Source: Taeniopygia guttata (taxonomy: Eukaryota; Chordata; Aves; Passeriformes; Estrildidae). Taken from it: a stretch of 64,000 bases of DNA. Below the pieces are notes generated by a model. The model saw only the letters and a list, made by a program, of their open reading frames with translations. It was not told the origin of the DNA and searched no databases. Below, one piece after another: positions 11,379-21,443 of this stretch. A program made the translations under genes and the position numbers. The stretch spans positions 1,793,501-1,857,500 of the forward strand of contig NC_133060.1 in assembly GCF_048771995.1 (NCBI RefSeq). Reading direction: 5' to 3'. How positions within the stretch are numbered: position 1 is the stretch's first letter; every line of letters begins with the position of its first letter.

Positions 11379-13950
11379 ATTCCCGGAAAAACTCCCGGAA
11401 AAAATTCCCGGGAGGAAAAAGGAAAAAAAACCCGGAAAAAAACTGAAAAATTCCTGGAAAAAACCTGAAAACTTGGGGGAAAAATGGGATTTTTTTGGGG
11501 GAAAAAAGGGGGAATTTCGGAATAAAGTGAGAATTGTTGGTGGAATTCCCGGAAAAAATTCCCAGAGAAAATTCCCAGAAAAAAATCCTGGAAAAAACGG
11601 AAAAATTCCCAGAGAAAGCTGAAAAAAATCCCGAAAAAAAAGGTAAAAATTGGGGAAAAATTGGAATTTTTGGGGGAAAAGTGTTGGAGGATCTGAGGCA
11701 GAATTCCCGGAAAAATTCCTGGGAAAATTCCCGGGAGGAAAAAGGAAAAAAAATCCTGGAAAAAATTGAAAAATTCCTGGAAAAAGCAGAAAAATTGGGG
11801 GAAAAATTGGGTTTTTTTGGGGAGGAATTGTGGAATAAAGAGAATTTTTGGTGGAATTCCTGGAAAAAATTCCCAGAAAAAAATCCTGGAAAAAACTGAA
11901 AATTTCCCAGAAAAAAACTGAAAAAATCCTGGGAAAAAACCTGAAAATTGGGGAGAAAATGGGATTTTTTTGGGGGAAAAAAGGGGGAATTTTGGAATAA
12001 AGTTAGAATTGTTGGTGGAATTCTCGGAAAAAATTCCCAAAAAAAAAGAATTCTGGGAAAAAAATGAAAAATTCCCAGAAAAAACTGAAAAAATCGTAGA
12101 AAAAAGCAGGAAAATTGGGGGAAAAATGGGATTTTTTGAGGGGAAAAAGGGGGGGAATAAAGGAGAAGTTTGTGGAATTCCTGGAAAAATTTCCCAGAAA
12201 AAAATCCTGGAAAAAAAATCCAGAAAACATTGAAAAATTCCCAGAAAAAAGGTAAAAATTTGGGGGAAAAAAATGGAGAATTGTGGAATTCCCGGAAAAA
12301 AAATCCCGCGAGGAAAAAGAAAAAAAATCCCGGAAAAAACTGAAAAATTCCAGGAAAAAAACTTAAAAATTGGGGGAAAATGGGATTTTTTGGGGATGAA
12401 AATTTTGGATTTGGTGGTGGAATTAATGGAGAAAATTCCCAGAGAAAAAATCCTGGAAAAAAATGAAGAATTTTCAGGAAAAAATTGAAAAATTCCCAAA
12501 ATAGGGTAAAAAATGGGAGGAAAATGAGAATTTTTGGGGTGAAATGGGAGGGGTTTGTGGAATTCATGGAAAAAATTCCCTGAGAAAATTCCTGAAAAAT
12601 TCCTGGGGAAAAAACAGAAAAATTTTTGGGAAAAAAACAGAAAAATTCCAGGAAAAAAGCATAAAAATTAGGGAAAAAAAGGGAATTTTTCAGGGGGAAT
12701 TGTGGAATAAAAAGAGAATTTTTGGTGGAATTCCTGGGAAAAATTCCCAAAAAAAAAATCCAGAAAAAAAGAGAAAAAATTCTGGAAAAAAACCCTGAAA
12801 ATTTCCCAAAAAAGTAAAAATTTGGGGAAAAAATGGGAATTTTTGGGGAGAATTTGAGAATTCGAAGGAAAAAATGAGGAATTTTGGGAATAAATTGAAA
12901 ATTCCGGGACAAAAAAATGGGAAATTTTTGGGGGAAAAATTGAGAATTACGGGAAAAAATGGGAAAAATGAATTTTGGAGGGGAAATGGGAAATTTGGGC
13001 ATAAAATCGAAATTTTTGGGAGAAAAATGGGGGGAAAATGAGGAATTTGGGGAATAAAATTAAATTTTCTTGGGGAAAAATGGGAATTTTTTGGGAGAAA
13101 TTGAAAATTCCAAGAAAAAAATAGGGAAAATTGAGGAATTTTGGGAATAAAAAATTAAATTTCCAGGAAATAAAAGAGAAATTTTGGTTAAAAATTTTCC
13201 TCCATTTTTCCCCTAAATTTTCCTCAATTTCCCCCAAATTTTCTCCGAATATTTCACAAATTTTTGTCCAAATTTTTCACAAATTTTTCTCCATTTTCCC
13301 TCAAAATTTTCCCCAGTTTTTCCCAAATTTTCCCTATTTTTTGCCGAATATTTCACAAATTTATGTCCAAGTTTTTCACAATTTTTTCCCGATTTTCTCC
13401 CAAATTTTCTCCAAATTTTTCTCAATTTTCCCCCAAATTTTCTCCTTTTTTCCCCCAGATATTCTGAGTTTTTTCCTGAATTTTCCCCAATTTTTCCCCA
13501 AATTTTCCCCAATTTTCCCCCAAAATTTCCCAAATTTTCTCCAGATTTTACTCAATTTCCCCCCAAATTTTTATCCATTTTTCCCAAATTTTCTCCCAAT
13601 TTTTTCCCAATTTTTCTCAATTTTTCCCAAATTTTCTCCAATTATTTTCTCAATTTTCCACCAAATTTTCTCAGTTTTTTTCCGGATTTTTTCCTGAATT
13701 TTCCCCCAATTTTTCCCCCAATTTTCCCCCCGATTTTCCCCCAAATTTTCCCAAATTTCCCCAAATTTTCCCCATTTTCCCTCCCCCTTTTGCCCTTTTA
13801 GGATTCGCGGGTTCGGATTTTTTTTTTTTTTGTTTTCCTACAAAAAAAAAGAGAAAAAAACCCAAAAAAAAGCTGGAAAAAAATCCCAAAAAAATGAAAA
13901 ATCCTTTGGAATTCTTGCAAGGTGTAAATAAAGAAAATATTATTGCAAAA
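11379..13950 (+). other. BRD2: BRD2 3' UTR region, expanded by purine-rich and pyrimidine-rich repeats
   Basis: From the stop codon to about 13190 the strand is A/G-rich, with repeats of GGAATTCCCGGAAAAAATTCC and GGAAAAACTGAAAAATT. From 13190 to about 13795 it flips to C/T-rich (TTTTCCCCAAATTTT). The last 150 bp (13795-13950) are unrepeated and end in a canonical poly(A) signal. Several AATAAA hexamers lie inside the purine-rich repeat (11521, 11834, 11996, 12156, 12706, 12889). That the whole 2.6 kb is one exon is inference; an unseen intron or earlier polyadenylation is possible. Confidence 0.65.
13927..13932 (+). terminator. BRD2: Probable main BRD2 poly(A) signal (AATAAA)
   Basis: AATAAA in the context GGTGTAAATAAAGAAAATA, at the end of the only non-repetitive part of the 3' region and followed by a T-rich then G/T-rich stretch, as expected for a cleavage site near 13950. 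Confidence 0.6.
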
Positions 13951-13954
13951 AGGC

Positions 13955-15190
13955 TCCGGAGTTTTTGGGGATTTTGGGAAAATTTGGGAAAATTTTGGGG
14001 ATTTTTGGGAATATTTGGGGTTTTTTGGATATTGTGGGAAAATTTTGGGATTTTTTGGGTTTTTTGGGGGTGATTTTTGGGAATTTTTTTGAATTTCGGG
14101 GGGATTTTTCCCAGATTTTTTTTTGGATTTTTGGGGGATATTTTGGGGGATTTTTTGAGAGTTTTTGGGGAATTTGGGTTTTTTTTTAATTTGAATTTTT
14201 GGGGATTTTTTTGGGGATTTTTCCCAAATTTTTTCGGGATATTTTGGGGATTTTTGGGGGATTTTTTTGGGTTTTTTTTTTTTTTTTTTTTAATTTGGGG
14301 ACTTCTTGTGAGTTTTTCTGGGATTTTTTGGGGATTTTTCGGGAATTTTTTGAGAGTTTTTGGGGAATTTTGGGTGGGGGTGTTTTTTAATTTTTGGGGG
14401 ATTTTTTTTTTATTTTTCCCAGATTTTTGGGGATTATTTTGGGATTTTTTGGGGGAGATTTTTGGGGTTTTTTTTAAATTTTGGGGATTTTTTGGGAAAT
14501 TTTTTGGGATTTTTGGGGGATTTTTTGGGAATTTTTTGAGAGCTTTTGGGGAATTTTCGGGGTTTTTTTGGATATTTTTTTTTTCATTTTTGGGGATTTT
14601 TTGGGGAGTTTTTGGGGCATTTTGGGAGAGACTTTTGGGGTTTTTTAAAAAATTTTGGTAGTTTTTCTGGGATTTTTTTGGGGATTTTTGGGTTTGGGTA
14701 TTCGGTATTTTTTCCGATTTTTGGCGATTTTTTTGAGGATTTTATGGGACTTTTTGGGGGGAATTATTTGGGATTTTTTAGGGGGTTTTTTTTAAGGATT
14801 TTTATCCGATTTTTGAGAGTTTTGGCATTTGGGATTTCCCCAAATCCTGGGATTTGTTGGGAATTTTGGGGGATTTTTGGGGGAATTTTCTGGGATATTT
14901 TGGGGGTTTGGTGGTTTGGGATTTTCCCAAATTTTTGGGATTTTTTGGCATTTAAGGGGGATTTTTTTTTTGTTTTTCTTAATTTTAAAGGGGATTTTTG
15001 GGAGGGATTTTTGGTGATTTTCCTGGGATTTTTTGGGGATTTTGGGGATTTGGGATTTTTCTAGAAGTTTTGGGGATTTCTGGGGGATTTTTGGGGATAT
15101 TTTTCTGGAATTTTTTAAATTTGGGCCGATTTTTCCTGGAATTTTTGGGGATATTTCTGCGATTTTTTTAGCAGATTCTCGGATTTTAGG
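13955..15190. repeat. G/T-rich low-complexity DNA downstream of BRD2
   Basis: Blocks of GGGATTTTTTGGGG and GGGAATTTTTTGAGAG with frequent runs of T. Plus-strand open frames are F/G/I/W-only peptides. No splice-site-flanked or conserved coding segment was found. From 15190 to 15345 the sequence becomes mixed, with no recognisable gene. Confidence 0.8.
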
Positions 15191-15344
15191 GAATATTTGG
15201 GATCACCCCAACCTCCCAAACCCATCCCAAGGGGTTGGAAAAATTCCGATTCCCAAATTTTGGGAATTTTTTGGGATCATCCCGCGGGAAAATTTCCCCC
15301 TTCCCACACCCTTAAAGAAGCCGGGCGAAAATCAGCCAATCACA

Positions 15345-15412
15345 GAGGGGCGCGGGTGAAATCGGCCAATCAGATCGCGCAGCGCTGATGAGTCAGCGGT
15401 TGCTGGGCAGAT
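15345..15412 (-). promoter_or_regulatory. Isolated class II-type X-Y box module, reading on the minus strand
   Basis: On the minus strand, CCCAGCAACCGCTGACTCAT (X1 plus X2) is followed 12-13 bp later by CTGATTGGCC (Y box, CCAAT at 15366-15370 on plus). A second CCAAT lies about 30 bp further on. Order and spacing match the MHC class II X-Y enhanceosome bound by RFX, CREB and NF-Y. No signal-peptide exon was found to its left, so it looks like a detached copy of the modules at 17509-17635. Confidence 0.65.
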
Positions 15413-15424
15413 CCGGGATCCGGG

Positions 15425-15577
15425 AATGGGGGAGGAGGAGGAGGAGGAGGAAGAAGAGGAGGAGGAGGAGGAGGGGGAGGAAGAGGAGGAGGAAGAGGAG
15501 AGGAAGAAGAAGAGGACGAGGAGGAAGAGGAGGGGGAGGTGGAGGAGGAAGAAGAAGAGGAAGAGGAGGAGGAAGAA

Positions 15578-15609
<32 letters not shown>

Positions 15610-16212
15610 AGAGGAAGAGGAGGGGGAGAAAGAGGAGGAAGAAGAGGAGGAAGAAGAGGGCAGGAGAAGGAGGAAGAAGAGTGGAGGAAGACGAGGAAGA
15701 GGAAGAAGTGGAGGAGGAAGAGGAGGAGGAAGACGAGGGGGAGGAAGACGAGGGGGAGGAAGAGGAGGAGTGGGAGGAAGAAGAGGAGGGCGAGGAAGAG
15801 GAGGAAGAGGACGAGGAGTAGAAGAGGAGGAGAAAAAGAGGGGGAGAAAGAAGAGGAGGAAGAGGAGGAAGAAGAGGACGAGGAAGAAGAGGGGGAGGAA
15901 GAGGAGGAAGGGGAGGAAGAGGAGGAGGAAGAAGAGGGGAGGAGGAGGAGGAAGAGGAAGAAGAAGAGCAGGAGGAAGAGGAGGGGGAGGAGGAGGAAGA
16001 AGAGGAGGGGGAGGAAGAGGAGGAAGAGGACGAGGAGGAAGAAGAAAAGGAAGAGGAGGAGGAAGAGGAGGAGGAGAAAGAAGAGGAAGAGGAGAAGGAA
16101 AAAGAGGAGGAGGAAGAGGAGGAGGGGGAGGAAGAGGAGGAGGAATCAGAAAGAAGAGGAAGGGCAGAGGAAGAGGAGCAGCCGGAAAAGGAAGAGCGAG
16201 AACGGGACTGAT
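15425..16212 (+). repeat. GGA/GAA purine tract of about 790 bp
   Basis: Nearly pure purine on the plus strand (GAGGAGGAAGAGGAGG variants). The E/G/R/K-only and P/L/S-only open frames on either strand are artefacts. The tract is a strong candidate for triplex or slipped structures. Confidence 0.95.
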
Positions 16213-16330
16213 TTTCATTAATAATTATAAAATTTCAGAGAATTTTTAATATTAGAATAATTTTATTATAATAAAATATGACCTCACCGTAATTTAAATA
16301 TACATAATTTATTATAATTTTATGCATTAT
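16213..16330. other. AT-rich segment
   Basis: About 110 bp of nearly pure A/T (TTATTATAATAAAATATG and similar). It resembles the AT-rich block upstream of class II genes 2-7 and may be its much-shortened counterpart in the first unit. Confidence 0.5.
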
Positions 16331-17325
16331 AATTCCTGGGAAAAGAGGGATTTAGGCAGTTCCAGAGCGCCAAAATCGTGGAAAAATTGGGATTTAGGCA
16401 TTTCCAGTTACCCAAATTTTGGGTGCAGGGGGGTTTGGGCACACCCAGACTCAAAAAATCCGGAAAAATTGGGATTTAAGCACTTCCAGAGCCCCAAAAA
16501 TCCCGGAAAAAGAGGATTTGGGAATATTTGAATTCCCGAAATTTTGTGTACAGGGGGTTTTGGGCACCCCCAGACTCAAAAAATCCGGAAAAATTGGGAT
16601 TTAAGCACTTCCAGAGCCCCAAAATCATAGAAAAATTGGAATTTGGGCACTTCCAGATGCCAAAAATTCCAGGAAAAAGAGGATTTGGGAATTCTCAGAT
16701 ACCAAAATTTCGTGTACAGGGGGGTTTGGGCACACCTAGAGCCCCAAAATAAAGGAAAAAAAGGATTTCGGGCACCCTCGATCTGTAAAAATGCCAGAAA
16801 AATGGGATTTGGGAATTCCCAATTCCCCAAATTTCGGGTACTGGGGGGTCTGGGCACTCCCAGATCCCCAAAATGGTGTAAAAAGAAGAATTTGGGCACT
16901 TTCAGAACCCCAAAATCTCGAGAAAAGAGGATTTGGGAAGGTTTGAGTTCCCCAAATTTCGGGTCCAGGGGGGTTTGGGCACTCCCAGCCCCCCCCAATA
17001 ATTGGAACAGGGGGGTCCGGGCACGCCCAACCCCCCAAAATCCCGGGGACAGGGGGGGTTGGGAAATCCCAGAGCCCCAAAATCCTGGAAAAAAGCGGAA
17101 TTCGGCCACACCAAACCCCCAAAATGGCGAAAAAGGGGCAAAAATCCCCCAAAAAACCATCTCGGGACCACGCCCTTCCCAAAATCCCCCAAAGATCCCC
17201 CAAAAATCCCGCAAAAAATGCAAACAAAGGGGTTGGAGCCGTTTAACCCCTTCACTCCCGACCCGCCCCAAATACAGCGAACCCCAAATCCCAACCCCGC
17301 GGCTCCGGGACCCCCCAAACCCCAC
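16331..17325. repeat. Degenerate repeats, then unique C/A-rich DNA
   Basis: Imperfect units of about 65-75 bp containing GGGATTTAAGCACTTCCAGA, GCCCCAAAATC and CAGGGGGGTTTGGGCAC recur from about 16380 to 17110. From 17130 the sequence is C/A-rich and unrepeated. If the minus-strand exon at 17326-17401 is real, this is its first intron. I found no class II exon on either strand here. Confidence 0.7.
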
Positions 17326-17401
17326 CTTGGACCCCCCAACCCGCGGGCAGGGTCAGGGCCAGCAGCGGCAGCAGCCGCGGGAGGCTCCGCGCTCCGTCCA
17401 T
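17326..17401 (-). pseudogene. Orphan signal-peptide exon, minus strand; possible remnant of a class II alpha gene
   Basis: On the minus strand an ATG at 17401 opens 25 codons: MDGARSLPRLL, then a leucine-rich core, then TLPAGWGVQ. It runs into a good donor (CCAAG then GTGGGG) in phase 1. A basic N-terminus, hydrophobic core and small residues before the end make a typical signal peptide, and phase 1 is the usual class II exon 1 junction. A class II-type X-Y module lies about 110-155 bp upstream of the ATG in the correct orientation. The TGWGVQ-like end resembles the exon 1 end of class II alpha genes in shape only. A DM gene is an alternative. No following exon is visible to the left as far as BRD2, so the gene is either a remnant or uses a distant exon. 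Confidence 0.5.
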
Positions 17402-17508
17402 GGCGCCTCGGGCTCCCGGGACACGGGGAAGGGCCGGTGCTGCTCCCGGGAAAGCGGCGCCCAACTGGGGGGACCGGCAGTGGGGGAGCAGCGCCCCAAA
17501 AAGCGCGC

Positions 17509-17556
17509 AGCCAATGGGAGCGCGGCGTGGGTGTGTCGTCATCGGTTGCCGGGTAG
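17509..17556 (-). promoter_or_regulatory. X-Y module for the minus-strand signal-peptide exon
   Basis: Minus strand reads ACCCGGCAACCGATGACGAC (X1 and X2), then CCATTGG (CCAAT at 17511-17515 on plus). It lies 110-155 bp upstream of the minus-strand ATG at 17401. The same arrangement is retained upstream of all other class II beta genes. Confidence 0.6.
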
Positions 17557-17590
17557 AGGCTTCAAAAAGTGAGCTCCCTAGAAAATTGCA

Positions 17591-17863
17591 GCCAATCAGA
17601 GCGAGGGGCGCTGATGAGTCATCGGTTGCTGGGTAGAGCGTCTGAAAATCGGGCTCCCAACGGAACCGGCCAATTAGAGCGCGGAAAAAGCGCCTCGGCC
17701 AATCAGAGAGGAGCCAAAAAAAACGGAAACCAATCAGATCGCGGCCAAAAACCACGCCCGACCAATCAGGGAGCGCGTCGCTAATGACCCCGCGCTGCTC
17801 CGGGCTGGTTCCCCCAGTGCAGCGCGGCCGCTGCGGGGCTGGTGGTGCCGGTGCGGCGCTGCC
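17591..17863. promoter_or_regulatory. CCAAT-rich promoter of class II beta gene 1, with a reversed X-Y module
   Basis: At 17591-17635 the minus strand reads ACCCAGCAACCGATGACTCA (X1, X2), then CTGATTGGC 13 bp on: a textbook X-Y box, but pointing away from gene 1. Between it and the gene 1 ATG are four more CCAAT motifs (near 17666, 17700, 17731 and 17762). No TATA box was seen. The block could serve both gene 1 and the minus-strand exon, making it a divergent promoter (inference). Confidence 0.6.
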
Positions 17864-20293
17864 ATGGGGCGAGGGGCGGCAGCCGGGGCCGTGCTGGTGG
17901 CACTGGTGGCGCTGGGAGCCGCCCCGGCTGCGGGCGCGGAGCTCTCGGGTGAGCGGGGGGCGCGGGAGGCGCTGGGCCGGGGGGGAGAAGGGGGAACAGG
18001 GGGAAAAGGGGGAGCCCGGGATGGAGGGGGAGGAGGAGGGGACCCCCAAAGGGAGAGCGGGAGGGGCGGGGAGGGTGGGGAAGGGGGGAAATGGGGAGGG
18101 GGGACCCCAAATCTGAGCCCGAGGGGCTGGGGGTTGGGCCAATAGTGTTAAAATGGGTGGGAAAGTGGGAAATTCGGGAGCCCAGAAGTGATTTTGGGGT
18201 GCGGGCGGAGGCGGGAGGGGAGAGGATGCGGAAGGGGAAATGGGGGAAGGGCGGCCAAGAGGAAGCGGCAGCGCGGGCAGGAGGGTCCCAGGGCGGCCGT
18301 GGGGCACAGGGGGTGCGGAGTGGGGATCCGGGGTGGGCCCCGGAGCTCTGGGGGTGCTGGGGGGGAGCTGGGGGGGCACCCCTGAGCTGTGTCCTGCACT
18401 CACAGGGGTGTTCCAGATGCTGTCAACTTCAGAGTGTCACTTCACGAACGGCACGGAGAAGGTGAGGTTCGTGGAGCGGTTCATCTACAACCGACTGCAG
18501 GACGTGATGTTCGACAGCGACGTGGGGGAGTACGTGGGGTTCACCCCCCTTGGGGAGAAGGTGGCCCGGACGTGGAACAGCGACCCGGTAATAATGGAGA
18601 ACAGACGGCGTCAAGTGGACACAGTCTGCCGGCGCAACTACCAGGTGTCCGCCCCATTCCTCACGGAGCGCCGAGGTGAGCGCGGGGCAGAGCGTGTCCC
18701 CTCGGGCCCGGCCCTGCCAACGACCCCGGAGCCCCTCAAAACCTCCCTGGGAATCGGCCCAGAGCCCTCAGCTCTCCCTGGGCCCATCCCCGGGGGCTCC
18801 TTTGTCTCCCAGTCCATCCCAATCCTTCCCAGTCCATTCCCTGTCCATCCCCATCCCGTGCCGTCTGTTCCCCGTCCCTCCTTTTCCATCCCAGTCCACC
18901 CTAACCCATTCCCAGTCCCACCCCGTGTATTCCTGGTCCATTCCCAGTCCATTCCCAGTCCCTCCCAGTCCCCCCCAGCCCCACCCCAGTCCCTCCCCTC
19001 CCTCTCCCAGTGCCCCCAGCCGATCCCAGTCCGTCCCCGCTCTCTCTCTCCCAGTGCCCCCCAGCGTCTCCATCTCGCTGGTGCCCTCGAGCTCCCAGCC
19101 CGGCCCCGGCCGCCTGCTCTGCTCCGTGCTGGATTTCTACCCTGCCCCGATCCAGGTGAGGTGGTTCCAGGGCCAGCAGGAGCTCTCGGAGCACGTGGTG
19201 GCCACCGAGGTGGTCCCCAACGGGGACTGGAGCTACCAGCTGCTGGTGCTGCTGGAAACCCCCCCCCGGCGCGGGCTCACCTACAGCTGCCAGGTGGAGC
19301 ACGGCAGCCTGGAGCACCCCCTGAGCCAGAGCTGGGGTACGGGGGAGCCGCTGGGGCCGGGCCAGAGCCGCGGGCGGGGGCTGGGAGCCACTGGGAGGGA
19401 GCTGGAGAGAGCCGGCCGGCAACTGGGAGAGGGGCTGGGGGCTGGGGGAGGGCTGGGAAGGGCTTTGGGGGGTGCTGGGGAGGGTGGGATGGGGTTGGGG
19501 GGGTGCTGGTGGGCAATGGGAGGGGGTTTGGGGGTGCTGGGAGTGACTGGGAGAGATTTTTGGGGTGCTGGGAGTGACTGGGAGTGGGTTTGTGGGTGCT
19601 TGATGTGACTGGGAGGGATTTTAGGGGGTCTGATTTTAATTGTGATCGAGTTTGGGGGTACTGGAATTTACTGCGAGGGAATTTGGGGGGGCTGGGTGTG
19701 GCTGGGAGGGAGTTTGGGGGTGCCGGGTGTGGCTGGGAGGGAGTTTGGGGGTGCCGGGTGTGGCTGGGAGGGAGTTTGGGGGTGCCGGGTGTGACTGGGA
19801 GGGAGTTTCGGGGTGCTGAGTGTGACTGGGAGGGAGTTTGGGGGTGCTGGGAGTGACTGGGAGGGAGTTTGGGGGTGCCGGGTGTGGCTGGGAGGGAGTT
19901 TGGGGGTGCCGGGTGTGACTGGGAGGGAGTTTGGGGGTGGCGGGTGTGGCTGGCAGGGATCGGGGGGAGGTTTCGGGGGGTCCCGGCCGGGCCGGGGGGG
20001 CGAGCGGGAGGGCGGCGGGAGGGGCTGGGGGTGTCGGGGGGAGGTTTTGGGGGCGCTGAGCCCCGCGGACCCCCCAGAGATGCCGCCGGACGCCGCCCGC
20101 AGCAAGATGCTGACGGGCATCGGGGGCTTCGTCTTGGGCTCGCTCTTCCTGGCGCTGGGGCTCGGCTTCTACCTGCGCAAGAAGGTCCGGGGGGGTGCCG
20201 GGGGTCGTGTCCCCCCCGGGCCGGAGCGGCTGCGCTCCCCCCGGGGCCCCCGGCCCGGCCTCACCCCCTTTTCTCTGCCCGCAGAGCTCCTGA
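17864..20293 (+). CDS. DAB: MHC class II beta chain, gene 1
   Basis: Beta chain of the class II heterodimer, a type I membrane protein that presents endosomal peptides to CD4 T cells. Exons: 17864-17948 (signal peptide MGRGAAAG..PAAGAELS), 18406-18675 (beta-1, 270 nt), 19055-19336 (beta-2 Ig domain, 282 nt), 20078-20184 (connecting peptide and transmembrane, ending GLGFYLRKK), 20285-20293 (SS, stop). All junctions are GT-AG, and phases agree. Product about 250 aa. Beta-1 has the disulfide pair (SECHF and TVCRRNY), the N-glycosylation site TNGT, and Trp61 (RTWNSD) and Asn82 (CRRNY), both normal for a classical molecule. Beta-2 has RLLCSVLDFYP and TYSCQVEHGS. Intron 2 is only 379 nt here. Exon 5 could instead be read in another frame if intron 4 uses a different donor or is retained. 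Class II DM beta is excluded by the beta-1 sequence. Confidence 0.95.
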
Positions 20294-20437
20294 GCCGCCG
20301 GCGGCCGCAGCCGCTCCCCGCGGCCTCGGGCCCGGCCGGGACCCCCCGCTCCGTCCCCGCGGGGATTTTGGGGGGGTCCCGTGTCCCCCCCAGCCCCGCT
20401 GCCGCTCTGCCCCCGCCCGCCCGCTCCCAGTGCTCCC

Positions 20438-20443
20438 AATAAA
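20438..20443 (+). terminator. Poly(A) signal of class II beta gene 1
   Basis: AATAAA in the context GCTCCCAATAAAGCTTCCC, 145 nt after the stop and followed by G/T-rich DNA. The same motif follows every complete copy: 28044, 36599, 44272, 50325 and 57614. Confidence 0.9.
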
Positions 20444-20465
20444 GCTTCCCAGTTGGCCCCGGGGC

Positions 20466-20905
20466 CGTTTGTGGGGGGCGGGTTGGGGGGAGGGGTTTGG
20501 GGGGGCGGTGGGGACGGGTTTGGGAAAAGGGAGGGGGACAGAGGGATGGAGGAGGAGGAGGAGGAGGAGGAGGAGCAGAGAGGAACTCCCAGGACGGTTT
20601 TTGGGCTCCCCCGCGCTGTTTTGGGGTTTCTGCGCTCACGCAGCCCCCGCAGCGTTGCAGCCCCGGGGCCGCCGCTCCCCTCCTGCCCTCCCGAGCCTTT
20701 CCCGGCCCAACCGGAGCCGCTCCCGGCTCAGCCCCCGCAGGAAGCCGGGGCCGCCTCCGCCTTCGAAGCGTCGCTGCTCAACGGCCCCGGCGATTCCCAT
20801 CGATTCCCGCGGCCGGCTGCGATCTCCAGCGCCGGGAGCGCTCCGGCTTTCGGCACCCCTGAGCGGGATTTGTCATTCCCGGGGTGCGGGAAGCCCAAGG
20901 AATGG
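20466..20905. other. Conserved 3' flank of class II unit 1
   Basis: G-rich stretch, a GGA run (20548-20576), then about 300 bp of GC-rich, CpG-containing sequence found almost unchanged after genes 2, 5 and 6. It has an open plus-strand frame, but with no splice context, no recognisable domain and strong repeat flavour, so I do not call a gene. Confidence 0.6.
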
Positions 20906-21443
20906 GGAACATCCCCCTGTGTGCCCCGGGAACATCCCCCTGTGTGCATTGGGAACATCCCCCTGTGTGCATTGGGAACATCCCCCTGTGTGCCCCGGGA
21001 ACATCCCCCTGAGTGCATTGGGAACATCCCCCTGTGTGCATTGGGAACATCCCCCTGTGTGCATTGGGAACATCCCCCTGTGTGCATTGGGAACATCCCC
21101 CTGTGTGCATTGGGAACATCCCCCTGTGTGCATTGGGAACATCCCCCTGTGTGCCCGGGAACATCCCCCTGTGTGCATTGGGAACATCCCCCTGTGTGCA
21201 TTGGGAACATCCCCCTGTGTGCATTGGGAACATCCCCCTGAGAGCCCCGGGAACATCCCCCTGTGTGCATTGGGAACATCCCCCTGTGTGCATTGGGAAC
21301 ATCCCCCTGTGTGCATTGGGAACATCCCCCTGTGTGCATTGGGAACATCCCCCTGTGTGCATTGGGAACATCCCCCTGTGTGCATTGGGAACATCCCCCT
21401 GTGTGCATTGGGAACATCCCCCTGTGTGCATTGGGAACATCCC
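20906..21443 (+). repeat. 23-bp minisatellite A, unit 1
   Basis: About 23 tandem copies of a 23-bp unit with core GGGAACATCCCCCTGTGTG. Some units read GAGAGCCCC or GTGCCCC in place of GTGCATT. Because 23 is not a multiple of three, all frames on both strands stay open for long distances; these are not genes. Confidence 0.95.

Noticed and set aside
15388-16221. Poly-Glu/Arg open frames in the GGA tract
   Set aside because: Pure simple-sequence artefact.
20542-20880. Short conserved frame starting with a Glu run downstream of genes 1, 2, 5 and 6
   Set aside because: Conserved only because the whole flank was duplicated; it starts in a GGA microsatellite, has no domain, and runs into minisatellite A.
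20906-21443. CRISPR-like direct repeats
   Set aside because: Head-to-tail 23-bp units with no unique spacers, in a vertebrate genome: a minisatellite.
20906-21443. NF-kB-like sites (GGGAACATCCC) in minisatellite A
   Set aside because: The centre does not fit the NF-kB consensus, and the arrays are absent from units 3 and 4.
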